Assembly (NCBI GenBank): GCA_947166625.1
Contig: CAMVEX010000022.1
Location: 1-44,661 of the forward strand
DNA from: an uncultured Clostridia bacterium
GTDB taxonomy: Bacteria; Bacillota; Clostridia; Oscillospirales; Acutalibacteraceae
Direction of reading: 5' to 3'
Length of the DNA: 44,661 nucleotides
In this document: piece after piece, positions 24,827-33,196 of the stretch
Layout of the letters: every line of letters starts with the position of its first letter
How positions within the stretch are numbered: the first letter of the stretch is position 1
Notes under the pieces: generated by a model
Databases searched by the model: none
Told to the model about the DNA's origin: nothing
The model's input: only the letters and a program-made list of their open reading frames with translations
Translations under genes and position numbers: made by a program

Positions 24827-26572
24827 ATGAATAATCTGAAGACTGAATGGTTTGATAAAGCAGATCGCACCTGCCCTCTGAATGACTATCCGCGCCCGCA
24901 GTTTGTGAGAAAAGATTGGATGTGCCTTAACGGCGAATATGATTACGCGATCACGGGCGATACCGAGTTGCTTCCCTCCGTCTATGAGGGTAAGATCCTT
25001 GTTCCCTTTTCGATCGAAAGCGAGCTTTCGGGTGTGGGCAGAGCGCTTCATCCGTTTGAACGCCTTTGGTATCGCAGATATTTCACTTTGGATGAAAGTT
25101 TCGCGGGCAAACGCGCTGTTCTTCATTTCGGCGCCGTTGATTGGGAATGCAAAGTGTTTATCAACGGAAAGGCCGTCGGCTCCCATACGGGCGGTTACAA
25201 TCCTTTTGAATTTGATATAACCGATTTCCTTTCGGACGGCGAAAATGAGCTTATTGTCAGGGTGTTTGACCCCACCGACGCGGGCCATCAGCAGAGGGGC
25301 AAACAGATCTTAAAGCCCGTCGGCTTCTGGTACACCGCGACCTCGGGGATCTGGCAGACGGTCTGGCTTGAGCCCGTCTCCGATAACAGGATCAACAGAG
25401 TCAGGATCACTCCGGATATTGACGATAATTCGGTAAAATTTGAATTTGATGTTGTCGGGAGCGGAGATATTACCGTTTCTGTCTGTGAAGATGATAACGA
25501 AATGTTCAGCGACAAAGTCGATAAAGAATTGACCGTTAAAATCGAAAATCCCAAGCTCTGGAGCCCCGAATCACCATTCCTCTATGATGTGAAATTCTCT
25601 CTTAACGGCGGAGAGGACGAGGTTTCGTCTTACTTCGGTATGAGGAAGTTTTCAATAGTCAAGGATGATTCCGGAATCCCGAGGCTTGCTCTTAACAACA
25701 AGCCTTATTTCCAGAGGGGTCTGCTTGATCAGGGTTACTGGCCCGAGAGCCAGCTTACCGCTCCGACTGATGAAGCCATGATTTTTGATATCTCCGAAAT
25801 GAAGCGCCTCGGCTTCAATATGCTCAGAAAGCATATCAAGGAGGAGCCCCTCAGATGGTATTATCATTGTGACAGGCTCGGTATGCTCGTCTGGCAGGAT
25901 ATGATAAGCGGCGGCAAGCCCCTGAATCTCATCTATGCCGGTGCATTTCCTAATATCAATGTCCATGTTAAAGATAATCAGTATAAAGCATTTAACCGTG
26001 ACCTGCCCGAGTGGCGCGAGGAGTTTGAAAAAGAGTATAAAGAACTCATTGATAATCTTTATAACTGCGTTTCGATCTGCACCTGGGTGCCCTTTAATGA
26101 AGGCTGGGGTCAGTTTGACGCAAAGAGGATCGGCGAATGGACTAAAAAATACGATCCTTCAAGACTCGTTGATCACGCGAGCGGCTGGCACGATCAGCAC
26201 GGACCAGATTTCAAAAGCGTTCATAAATATATCTTCCCTGTTCACATGCCTACATCGAGAAGGCAGGCAGGCAGGCCCTTTGTTCTCAGTGAATACGGCG
26301 GCTACAGCTGGAATATAGAGGGCCATGTATGGAATTATAAGCGTTCATTCGGTTATATTCAGTATAAGAGCGAAGAGAGTCTTTCCAAGGCCTACAGAAA
26401 GCTTCATTTCGATCAGATCATTCCTCTGATCAAAAAAGGTCTGTCGGCAACCGTTTACACCCAGGTAAGCGATGTTGAGTTTGAAGTAAACGGAATTTTC
26501 ACCTATGACAGAAAAGTATTGAAAATATCCGAGGATGTCCTCAAAGAATGCAATGAAGCCATGAAATATTGA
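24827..26572 (+). CDS. Glycoside hydrolase family 2 protein
   Basis: A 581-residue GH2 enzyme without a signal peptide. Domains in order are a sugar-binding jelly roll (FHFGAVDWECKVFING, HTGGYNPFEFDIT), an immunoglobulin-like domain, and a TIM barrel. The barrel carries WVPFNEGWGQFD (acid/base Glu about 425) and VLSEYGGYSW (nucleophile Glu about 489). GH2 covers beta-galactosidases, beta-glucuronidases and beta-mannosidases; this shorter three-domain form is common in gut bacteria and its substrate cannot be told by eye. Being cytoplasmic, it would act on imported oligosaccharides. The co-transcribed lipoproteins may serve sensing or binding. Confidence 0.88.
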   Translation: MNNLKTEWFDKADRTCPLNDYPRPQFVRKDWMCLNGEYDYAITGDTELLPSVYEGKILVPFSIESELSGVGRALHPFERLWYRRYFTLDESFAGKRAVLHFGAVDWECKVFINGKAVGSHTGGYNPFEFDITDFLSDGENELIVRVFDPTDAGHQQRGKQILKPVGFWYTATSGIWQTVWLEPVSDNRINRVRITPDIDDNSVKFEFDVVGSGDITVSVCEDDNEMFSDKVDKELTVKIENPKLWSPESPFLYDVKFSLNGGEDEVSSYFGMRKFSIVKDDSGIPRLALNNKPYFQRGLLDQGYWPESQLTAPTDEAMIFDISEMKRLGFNMLRKHIKEEPLRWYYHCDRLGMLVWQDMISGGKPLNLIYAGAFPNINVHVKDNQYKAFNRDLPEWREEFEKEYKELIDNLYNCVSICTWVPFNEGWGQFDAKRIGEWTKKYDPSRLVDHASGWHDQHGPDFKSVHKYIFPVHMPTSRRQAGRPFVLSEYGGYSWNIEGHVWNYKRSFGYIQYKSEESLSKAYRKLHFDQIIPLIKKGLSATVYTQVSDVEFEVNGIFTYDRKVLKISEDVLKECNEAMKY

Positions 26573-26585
26573 GGGGGTTTGAAAT

Positions 26586-27782
26586 ATGCCTAAAAAAATT
26601 ATTTCCTGTATTCTTATCTGTATTTTGCTTTTTGCTTTTGCCTCCTGCGGCAAAAAAGAAAAAGAAGAGAAGCATTCAACGGAGCTGAAACTGCCCGATA
26701 AAAAAGTTGCCGTGCTTGTTGCTCCCGAATCACAGTATCCCGAAGATTACAGAGCGGCAAAAGCGCTTGAGGCAAAATATCCCGATAATGTTATTGTCAA
26801 AGAATATGCAGACAGCAGGGTGCTTGTAGCAGGTGACGCCGAGATCATCACTCTCTCAAAAGAGCTTGCTGCGGATGAAACCGTCGGCGCCGTTGTGTAT
26901 GCGAGAGCTACTCAATTTGCTTATACGGCAATTCAGCGCGCCAAAGAGATAAATCCCTCTCTTGTTACCGTAGCTGTTGAACCGGAGCAGAGCCTTGATT
27001 ATATTTATTCGATATCTGATCTTGTCATAATGGCGGACTGGATGAAATACTCAAGGCGTATCGTTGATACAGCAAAGGATATGGGAGCCGAAAAATTCGT
27101 CCTTTTCTCGTATGACAGGCATGTATCTTCAAATCCGCTTTATTCTCAGCTCAAGAAGTCGATCGCCGATGAATGCTACAATAAACGAGTGGAATTCATT
27201 TTTGAAAATTTCAAAGACCCGAACTATTCGGGCGGAGCAGATGCCGCTAAATACGATATCAGGCAGAGAATCGTAAATCTTTTTGATACAAAGCAGATCG
27301 AAGCCGGCAAGACGGCGGTGTTTTCTACCGACAGTATTGTGCAGTCAGTCCTTGTTGAGCAGGCAGCAAAGCGTTCGCTTATTTATGTAAGCCCGTCTTT
27401 CCCCACGGCATATAACGGGATTTGCGAATATTATGAAGCGGCTCTTCCCGAAGATATCAAAGATACCGCGAGCTTTATTTCCTCTTTAGGCTCGGCAATA
27501 TCGGCGGATACCGACGGCAAAGGCAAATTTGCGATCTATAATTTCGCTCTCGCCGATACTTTGGTGAGAGGCGCCGTTTACAGTGCTTTCGATCTTCTGA
27601 CCGGCGAAGCAGATACGGAAAATATTTTTGAAAAAGCGTCTGTGCGTCTCAAAGACGCTTCGGATAATAAAAAATTCAATGTTGATAAATACGGGCCGGC
27701 GCCAGACGGCAACGTTCTGATGTGCTATGCTCCGGATTACGAAATTATCAAGATTGAAAAAATGACCGAAAAATCAAAATAA
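26586..27782 (+). CDS. DUF3798-family lipoprotein
   Basis: A 398-residue lipoprotein with a signal sequence ending FASC (lipobox Cys about 21) followed by a Lys/Glu-rich linker. The body (VAVLVAPESQYPEDYRAAKALEAKY, VGAVVYARATQF, VFSTDSIVQSVLVEQAAK) has the alternating strand-helix pattern of periplasmic-binding-protein folds and matches the DUF3798 family of Firmicutes. It probably sits on the outer face of the membrane and binds a small ligand, but no ABC transporter genes accompany it. It begins 13 bases after the GH2 stop (GAGGGGG as ribosome binding site). Confidence 0.78.
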   Translation: MPKKIISCILICILLFAFASCGKKEKEEKHSTELKLPDKKVAVLVAPESQYPEDYRAAKALEAKYPDNVIVKEYADSRVLVAGDAEIITLSKELAADETVGAVVYARATQFAYTAIQRAKEINPSLVTVAVEPEQSLDYIYSISDLVIMADWMKYSRRIVDTAKDMGAEKFVLFSYDRHVSSNPLYSQLKKSIADECYNKRVEFIFENFKDPNYSGGADAAKYDIRQRIVNLFDTKQIEAGKTAVFSTDSIVQSVLVEQAAKRSLIYVSPSFPTAYNGICEYYEAALPEDIKDTASFISSLGSAISADTDGKGKFAIYNFALADTLVRGAVYSAFDLLTGEADTENIFEKASVRLKDASDNKKFNVDKYGPAPDGNVLMCYAPDYEIIKIEKMTEKSK

Positions 27783-27796
27783 TAAGGAGAAACATC

Positions 27797-28369
27797 ATGA
27801 AGAAGACATTATCAGTTGTTTTTGCAGTTATCTTCGCATTCTCGGCATTTGTCAGCGCTCACGCCGCTCTCGGGCTTATTCCCGAGGATAAGGTCAAAGG
27901 TTATGTCGCTGATTATATGGGTTATGATGAATCCAAAATGTCCGATTATTCCCAGAGCAAAACCACTCACAATTTTCTCGATTATTACAATGTTTCCTTT
28001 AAGTATGACGGAGTGACCTTCAAAGTCGGCATCGACGCCGCAGGTATTGTTGAAGAATACAGCTACAATGCCTCAAAAATAATAGTTCCCAAAAAAGAAA
28101 GCGGAATTATCAGCGAATATGACGCCAAAGGATATGCTCTTAAAGAAGCGTCGGTTTCTTCGTCAGACGCTGTCTTCAAATCCGAAACATTCCGCAAAAG
28201 CGGATCCGTTCCCTCATACAGCTATAATTTCCTGAGCAAAACTGCCGAATGGAATGTTGAGGTCAACGGTTATACAGGCTCGATAATTAAATCCGAACAC
28301 AATGATCAGAATGTTATTATAATGTTCTTTATCAGACTGTTTGCTAAAATTGCCGCTCTTTTCGCATAA
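27797..28369 (+). CDS. Secreted PepSY-like protein
   Basis: A 190-residue protein with a signal peptide (about 1-23, ending AHA). It has two PepSY-like units: IPEDKVKGYVADYMGYDE...YNVSFKYDGVTFKVGIDAAG, and YDAKGYALKEASV...YSYNFLSKTAEWNVEVNGYTGSI. Each is a helix then strands with a W/Y-x-V-x-V-N/D-x-x-G ending. A C-terminal hydrophobic stretch (about 172-190) may anchor it. PepSY modules are linked to inhibition of extracytoplasmic proteases; that role is inferred here. AAGGAGA precedes the start, and a strong terminator closes the operon just after it. Confidence 0.68.
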   Translation: MKKTLSVVFAVIFAFSAFVSAHAALGLIPEDKVKGYVADYMGYDESKMSDYSQSKTTHNFLDYYNVSFKYDGVTFKVGIDAAGIVEEYSYNASKIIVPKKESGIISEYDAKGYALKEASVSSSDAVFKSETFRKSGSVPSYSYNFLSKTAEWNVEVNGYTGSIIKSEHNDQNVIIMFFIRLFAKIAALFA

Positions 28370-28383
28370 ATTTTCATTATTAT

Positions 28384-28412
28384 GGGCCGCCCGAGGGCGG
28401 CTCATTTTTTGT
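28384..28412 (+). terminator. Terminator of the GH2 operon
   Basis: GGGCCGCC and GGCGGCTC pair over eight bases (one G-U) around CGAG, followed by ATTTTTTGTTTTTG. Confidence 0.9.
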
Positions 28413-28422
28413 TTTTGTCAGA

Positions 28423-28452
28423 TTGACATAATGGATTTTTCTATGCTAAAAT
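28423..28452 (+). promoter_or_regulatory. Promoter of the WbsX/GH99-like gene
   Basis: TTGACA and TAAAAT separated by 18 bases, with a TGC extended -10 element, 23 bases before the ATG at 28476. Confidence 0.72.
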
Positions 28453-28475
28453 ATCAAAAAAGGGGAGGATATACC

Positions 28476-29603
28476 ATGAAAAATTACGATGTTGCGGCTT
28501 TTATTTGGCCTTCATATACCGGCAGGGAGCCGAGAGCTTATCAGTTTTGGGAAAAGAGGATCGGCGAGTGGCAGTCTGTCCTGAGCGCTGAGTCTTTTTG
28601 CGATGAGCAGATTCTTCCGCGCAAACCTCTGTGGGGTACCGTTGACGAAGCAGATCCCAAGGTCATGGAGTTTCAGATAAATGAGGCGCTGCGCCACGGT
28701 GTAAATACTTTCATTTATGATTGGTATTGGTATGACCGCCGTCCCTTTCTCGAGCAATGTCTTGATGAGGGCTTTCTCGGCGCCGAAAATAATAAAAAAA
28801 TGAAGTTTTATCTAATGTGGGCCAATCATAATGCAGATTATCTATGGGATAAACGCCAGCCCGATGTCGGTGAAACGATTTGGTACGGCTCTCAGCCAAA
28901 GAGCGAATTTGACAGGATTTGCCGCAGGGTAATTGACATGTATTTTGTCAGAGATAATTATTATAAAATCGACGGCTGCCCTGTATTTATGATATATGAT
29001 CTGCCGAATTTTGTCAGAGGGATAGGAAGCGTTGCAAAAGCGCGTGAGGCTCTTGATGAATTCCGCGAGCTTGTCAGATCCGCGGGCTTTCCCGGGCTTC
29101 ACATACAGGGCGTGATTTACAGCGAGAATGCGGTTAATATTTCGGAGCTTGATTCGGTTCGTTCCGGCTCATCGCGTGATCTTGTGAAACTGCTCGGCAT
29201 TGATTCTGTCACTCATTATCAATATATCCATTTTGTCGATTTCGGCAAAAGCTATCCCGATCTTCTTAAAGATGTAGCCGCGGAGTGGGAGAGGATCCAT
29301 GTGCAGTATGATGTCCCTTATTATCCTCATGTTTCGATAGGCTGGGATAATACCCCGCGATTTAATGAGGTCAGAAGACCCATCGCCCGCGACAACACCC
29401 CCGAAAATGTTAAAAAGGCTTTTGAAATGGCAAAATCATTCAGCGATAATTATAATGAAATTCCGCTGATAACGATAAATTCTTGGAATGAATGGACCGA
29501 AATGAGTTATCTTGAGCCGGATGATGTTTACGGCTACGGTTATCTTGAAGCCGTCCGAGATGTATTCGGGGCGGCAGATCCATTTATTATGAATTCCGAT
29601 TAA
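28476..29603 (+). CDS. WbsX / GH99-like domain protein
   Basis: A 375-residue cytoplasmic protein of the WbsX-like group (glycosyltransferase WbsX / GH99-like TIM barrel). Typical segments are DVAAFIWPSYTGREPRAYQFW, GVNTFIYDWYWYDRRPFLEQCLDEGFL, KFYLMWANHN, YKIDGCPVFMIYDL, YPHVSIGWDNTPRF and ITINSWNEWTEMSYLEPD. Family members are found both with rhamnan/O-antigen synthesis and as glycan hydrolases; no transport or glycan-synthesis gene is next to it, so its direction of action is open. The ATG at 28476 follows GGGGAGGAT. An upstream in-frame start would fall across the terminator and promoter. Confidence 0.8.
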   Translation: MKNYDVAAFIWPSYTGREPRAYQFWEKRIGEWQSVLSAESFCDEQILPRKPLWGTVDEADPKVMEFQINEALRHGVNTFIYDWYWYDRRPFLEQCLDEGFLGAENNKKMKFYLMWANHNADYLWDKRQPDVGETIWYGSQPKSEFDRICRRVIDMYFVRDNYYKIDGCPVFMIYDLPNFVRGIGSVAKAREALDEFRELVRSAGFPGLHIQGVIYSENAVNISELDSVRSGSSRDLVKLLGIDSVTHYQYIHFVDFGKSYPDLLKDVAAEWERIHVQYDVPYYPHVSIGWDNTPRFNEVRRPIARDNTPENVKKAFEMAKSFSDNYNEIPLITINSWNEWTEMSYLEPDDVYGYGYLEAVRDVFGAADPFIMNSD

Positions 29604-29611
29604 GGTGTCTT

Positions 29612-30709
29612 ATGAATATTTTTTTGATTTTTACATTACTGTTTTTGCTTTCCGAATTTATTATCTGCGCAGTTCGCTTTCTTTTGAGAAAAAAACAGCC
29701 GCGCACATGGGTCAGGATCACCGTTATCGTTTTCAAAGCGGTTTTTGCGATCGCTCTGGCGGCTCTCGTAATGGCCGGTCCGGTTTTTCTGCGTAAAATT
29801 CAGCCGTTTATGATGGCTATGTATGTTGCGCTGCTTGCCGATTCGGCGGCGGATCTGATTATGCTGATCATAAACGCCGTAAAAAAGGGCGAAAAGAGAT
29901 TCGGGATTACTCAGATCCTGAGCTTAATATTAGGCGTTGTTTTCTTTGCCTACGGGGTGATGAATATGGAGATCGTAAAGCCTTCATATCACACTTATAC
30001 ATCCGAAAAACTTCAAGGTGAACACACTTTTATCTTTGCGGCAGATATTCATGTAGGCAGTGCTCAGCCTCTTTCCGTTACGGAAAAAACAATTAAAGCG
30101 ATGAATGATCTCTCGCCCGATTTTATAATCCTCGGCGGGGATATTACCGATGATTACACCACGAAGGAAGAAATGTATAAAGTTTTTGAGCTTTTCGGCA
30201 GATGTGACTGCCCTGTATATTACCTTTACGGCAATCATGACAGGCAGGGTCACGCCGAGTATGCCATTGGTCATCAGTATACCCGTGAAGAATATGAAAA
30301 AGCAATGAGAGATAACGGAATTATTATTTTGAAGGATGAATTCGTCAGGATCTCCGATGATCTCATTTTGCTCGGCAGAGAGGATATTACCGAAGGCGAG
30401 TCAAGGGCAAAAGCGGAATCTCTTGTCAATCCCGATCCCGAAGCCTATCTTGTTGTCGCCGATCATCAGCCTGTAGAATTTAAAGAGAATTCAGTTATCG
30501 GTACCGATCTTCAGCTGTCGGGGCATACCCACGCGGGGCAGCTTTTCCCGCTGAGGGCTCTGTATTCTCTCATCGGTTATTGCTTCGGCGATTATGAATA
30601 TGAAGGAGCTGTGATGAATGTCAGCGCCGGCGCCTGCGGCTGGAGGATGCCTCTTCGCACGGAATCTCATTGTTATTACGAGGTAATAAATCTGAAACCC
30701 GCAGGATGA
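29612..30709 (+). CDS. Membrane-anchored metallophosphoesterase (YkuE-like)
   Basis: A 365-residue protein with about four membrane helices in the first 125 residues, then a calcineurin-like phosphoesterase domain. The metal motifs are FAADIHVGS, ILGGDITDDYT, LYGNHDRQG, VVADHQPVEF and LSGHTHAGQLFP, the last being the very conserved GHTHxGQ of YkuE/YaeI-type enzymes. The catalytic domain follows the last helix and is likely extracytoplasmic in homologues of this kind. A lipid or nucleotide phosphate is a plausible substrate, by family only. It starts eight bases after the WbsX-like stop with AAGGTG. Confidence 0.86.
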   Translation: MNIFLIFTLLFLLSEFIICAVRFLLRKKQPRTWVRITVIVFKAVFAIALAALVMAGPVFLRKIQPFMMAMYVALLADSAADLIMLIINAVKKGEKRFGITQILSLILGVVFFAYGVMNMEIVKPSYHTYTSEKLQGEHTFIFAADIHVGSAQPLSVTEKTIKAMNDLSPDFIILGGDITDDYTTKEEMYKVFELFGRCDCPVYYLYGNHDRQGHAEYAIGHQYTREEYEKAMRDNGIIILKDEFVRISDDLILLGREDITEGESRAKAESLVNPDPEAYLVVADHQPVEFKENSVIGTDLQLSGHTHAGQLFPLRALYSLIGYCFGDYEYEGAVMNVSAGACGWRMPLRTESHCYYEVINLKPAG

Positions 30710-30715
30710 TATATA

Positions 30716-30744
30716 TTGACTTTAACAGCGGATTTATGTAAAAT
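30716..30744 (+). promoter_or_regulatory. Promoter of the first DPWG paralogue
   Basis: TTGACT and TAAAAT separated by 17 bases, 20 bases before the ATG at 30764, which supports that start rather than an in-frame one at 30716. Confidence 0.68.
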
Positions 30745-30763
30745 TAACCGGGAGGTATGCCAT

Positions 30764-31279
30764 ATGAAAAAAGAATATAATTTTGATCGAATTTTAATGG
30801 AATCACAGGATTTCAACGCTCTTCTCAGCGAAAACAGGACCGATGTATATTTTGTGGCTGCCATGACCGTTGTTGCTCTTTGCAATTATAAGGATAACCC
30901 GGCAAAATGCTATGAAATGCTCGGTATGCTTAAAAACCCTGCGGACAGCGTCAGCGAATATGAAAAACAGTTTATCAAGGACAGGCTCAAAGGCAAGGAA
31001 TATAAGCCGTTTTCATATTTTTCCGGCTCCTCGCCGGATAACGGATATACTCCCGGCTCGCCCATTCGTATTACCGTAAGCAGCAACCCTTATTCTTTCA
31101 ACGATGAGCATTGGGCGATCCTTTGGCTTCATTCGTCCGGAGCGGACAGTGAGCGCCAGATCAAGCTCAGAGAAAAGAAAAGCACCCGCGAGTGGTTCCT
31201 CGTTGAGCAGCTTATTCTCTCCGATATCAGAGAGCCTGTAAAGGATGCCGACGGCAATACTGTTGACCCTTGGGGTTAA
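30764..31279 (+). CDS. Conserved protein of unknown function, DPWG paralogue 1
   Basis: A 171-residue soluble protein, clearly paralogous to the gene at 31438 and exactly the same length. Shared blocks are RTD near residue 26, VALCNY, PxKCxxML, LKNP, GKxYxPFSYFxG, a WLHSxGA strand, STxEWFLxEQxxxxDI and the C-terminal tetrapeptide DPWG. No catalytic motif, signal peptide or membrane helix is visible. It may belong to a DUF known in Clostridia (DUF6935 is my recollection, not checked). GGGAGG precedes the start, and it has its own promoter. Confidence 0.75.
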   Translation: MKKEYNFDRILMESQDFNALLSENRTDVYFVAAMTVVALCNYKDNPAKCYEMLGMLKNPADSVSEYEKQFIKDRLKGKEYKPFSYFSGSSPDNGYTPGSPIRITVSSNPYSFNDEHWAILWLHSSGADSERQIKLREKKSTREWFLVEQLILSDIREPVKDADGNTVDPWG

Positions 31280-31359
31280 TTTTACATTTACGGTATCGGA
31301 TTTTTGTTTGAAAATAATAATTTATGATCGTTGATTGATTGGTTTTTGTGCAAAATATC

Positions 31360-31387
31360 TTGACATGTTTCTTGTTTCGGGTATAAT
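31360..31387 (+). promoter_or_regulatory. Consensus promoter of the second DPWG paralogue
   Basis: A perfect TTGACA and a perfect TATAAT separated by 16 bases, 50 bases before the ATG at 31438. It is the best consensus match in the window. Confidence 0.82.
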
Positions 31388-31437
31388 ATTCTTGTGCGTA
31401 AAATAAATCAGCATTGATGCGGGGAATAGGAGTATTT

Positions 31438-31953
31438 ATGGGAAGACCAGTTACTTTTGAAAGATTGGATATGAGTCTCGAGGAATTCGGGAGACTTGTT
31501 GATATGAACCGTACCGACGCGTTCTATATTGCAGGCCTTGCGGCTGTTGCCCTCTGCAATTACCGTTATGATCCCGAAAAATGTATCAGCATGCTCAACA
31601 GGCTCAAAAATCCTCATGAGCCTATGAATGACCGAGATGTTCAGATCATTAAAGAGCGTCTTTTCGGCAAGGATTACATCCCGTTTTCCTATTTTGCCGG
31701 AGCAATACAGTTTAATAATTTCACACCGCGCAGGCCTTACACCGTTCTCGTTAAGGATAATAATTATTCCTTCTATAACGAGGGTTGGGCGGAGCTTTGG
31801 CTCCACTCTACCGGCGCTCCCGATGACAGACCGGTCCGTCTGAGACAGAGGCGCAGCACTCAGGAATGGTTTTTATCCGAGCAGATGCTTATAGCCGATA
31901 TCAATCTTATCGCTGATGAAGAAGAAGAGGACGATGACGATCCCTGGGGATAA
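31438..31953 (+). CDS. Conserved protein of unknown function, DPWG paralogue 2
   Basis: A 171-residue paralogue of the preceding gene. It keeps MNRTDAFYIAGLAAVALCNY, DPEKCISML, LKNP, GKDYIPFSYFAG, WLHSTGAPDDRPVRLRQ and STQEWFLSEQMLIADI. It ends in a run of acidic residues followed by DPWG. The acidic run just before the shared tetrapeptide is absent from paralogue 1, while the tetrapeptide is kept. I chose the ATG at 31438 with TAGGAG before it; starts at 31414/31417 lack a ribosome binding site. An AIM24-family gene follows after a weak hairpin. Function unknown. Confidence 0.75.
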   Translation: MGRPVTFERLDMSLEEFGRLVDMNRTDAFYIAGLAAVALCNYRYDPEKCISMLNRLKNPHEPMNDRDVQIIKERLFGKDYIPFSYFAGAIQFNNFTPRRPYTVLVKDNNYSFYNEGWAELWLHSTGAPDDRPVRLRQRRSTQEWFLSEQMLIADINLIADEEEEDDDDPWG

Positions 31954-31960
31954 TATTTAT

Positions 31961-31996
31961 ACGGCTGCTTTCACGGCAGCCGTTAAGTATATTTTA
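31961..31996 (+). terminator. Weak terminator-like hairpin
   Basis: ACGGCTGC and GCAGCCGT pair over eight bases around a seven-base loop, followed by TAAGTATATTTTA, which lacks a continuous T-run. Probably a partial terminator, so some read-through into the AIM24-family gene is likely. Confidence 0.55.
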
Positions 31997-32015
31997 TCAC
32001 AGAAAGGAAATTATT

Positions 32016-32687
32016 ATGAATTACACCATTAAAGGCAATACTTTACCCTATGTTGAAGTAACCTTAAACGAAGGCGAAAGCATTAAATGCGAAGGCGGTT
32101 CTATGAGCTGGATGTCTCCCAATCTTAAAATGGAAACCAAGGGCGGGGGAATCGGAAAGATGTTTTCCAAAGCTTTTACGGGCGAATCTATGTTTCACAA
32201 TAAATATACATGCACAAGCGGAACCGGCATGATAGCCTTTGCATCTTCTTTTCCCGGTCAGATAATGGCTCTGAATATTGAACCCGGCAAAGAAGTTATC
32301 TGTCAGAAATCAGCTTTTCTTGCATCTACCGAAGGCGTTGAAAGATCCGTATTTTTCCAGAAAAAGCTCGGCGCGGGCTTCTTCGGAGGCGAAGGCTTCA
32401 TTATGCAGAAGCTTACTGGCAGAGGAGTTGCATTCGTTGAAATCGACGGCTCTGTTGAAATCAAAGAGCTTGCCGCCGGCGAGCAGATCATCATTGATAC
32501 CGGCTATATGGCTCTTATGGATTCGACCTGCTCCATGGATATCAAATCTGTCGGCGGGGTAAAGAATTCTCTGCTCGGCGGTGAGGGCTTATTTAATACC
32601 GTAGTGACCGGCCCCGGCAAAGTTTATTTGCAGAGTATGCCTTTTTCAAAACTCGCCGGTATGATAAGCATAAACACATCCACCTGA
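32016..32687 (+). CDS. AIM24 / TIGR00266 family protein
   Basis: A 223-residue all-beta protein matching the AIM24 (TIGR00266) family: NTLPYVEVTLNEGESIKCEGGSMSWMSPNL at the N-terminus, then FHNKYTCTSGTGMIAFASSFPGQIMAL, then FVEIDGSVEIKELAAGEQIIIDTGYMALMD. The repeated strands form the expected double-psi-like barrel. Bacterial members have no settled function; yeast Aim24 is a mitochondrial inner-membrane organisation factor. It has GAAAGGAAA as ribosome binding site and follows the DPWG paralogue pair, so a shared stress or envelope role is a possibility only. Confidence 0.85.
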   Translation: MNYTIKGNTLPYVEVTLNEGESIKCEGGSMSWMSPNLKMETKGGGIGKMFSKAFTGESMFHNKYTCTSGTGMIAFASSFPGQIMALNIEPGKEVICQKSAFLASTEGVERSVFFQKKLGAGFFGGEGFIMQKLTGRGVAFVEIDGSVEIKELAAGEQIIIDTGYMALMDSTCSMDIKSVGGVKNSLLGGEGLFNTVVTGPGKVYLQSMPFSKLAGMISINTST

Positions 32688-32704
32688 TTTTGATATTTAT
32701 ATTG

Positions 32705-32730
32705 AAAAGCGGTGCTTTTGCACCGCTTTT
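32705..32730. terminator. Bidirectional terminator between the AIM24-family and YfcE-like genes
   Basis: AAAAGCGGTGC and GCACCGCTTTT pair perfectly over 11 bases around TTTT. Both convergent genes end here, and the stop codon of the minus-strand gene overlaps the right arm. Confidence 0.9.
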
Positions 32731-33196
32731 ATCTTTTGAGCATATCCATTTTGCTTATCAGAATTCCGTTATTTTCTATATCCACAAGCGCATATTGATA
32801 GTTATTGATGCTGCCGGGATTTAGAATATACATCCCGTCAATAAAGTCGGAGTACTGCTCGTGAGTGTGCCCGAAAAGGATCAGCGACGCTCCGCAGTAT
32901 TTTCCTTCTTCGATCAGGGTATCGATCCCGTATTTCACGTGCTGCCTGTGTCCGTGGGTAAGATATACGGTTTTATCTTTGATTTTGAGCAGCTCTGCCG
33001 TATTCAATAGAGAGCCGAAATCGCAGTTTCCGCATACCATCGTGACGCTTCTTCCGTTTATTTCGGAGGACAGATCATTAAAATCATTTTCACCGTCCCC
33101 GAGAAAAACGATTTTATCCGCTTCCGGATGTTTCAGTAATACTGTTCTCAGGTTATACACATTTCCGTGTGAATCCGATAATACAAGTAGTTTCAT
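32729..33196 (-). CDS. YfcE/MJ0936-type phosphodiesterase
   Basis: A 155-residue single-domain metallophosphoesterase of the YfcE/MJ0936 class. Metal motifs are VLSDSHGNVYNL, VFLGDGENDF, VCGNCDFG, LTHGHRQHVKYG and LFGHTHEQYSD, followed by NPGSIN near the C-terminus, all intact. These enzymes hydrolyse small phosphodiesters in vitro; the natural substrate is not known. The start overlaps the stop of the VTT-nucleoside hydrolase fusion by four bases (ATGA), so the two are translationally coupled and probably functionally connected. Confidence 0.9.
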   Translation of the reverse strand: MKLLVLSDSHGNVYNLRTVLLKHPEADKIVFLGDGENDFNDLSSEINGRSVTMVCGNCDFGSLLNTAELLKIKDKTVYLTHGHRQHVKYGIDTLIEEGKYCGASLILFGHTHEQYSDFIDGMYILNPGSINNYQYALVDIENNGILISKMDMLKR

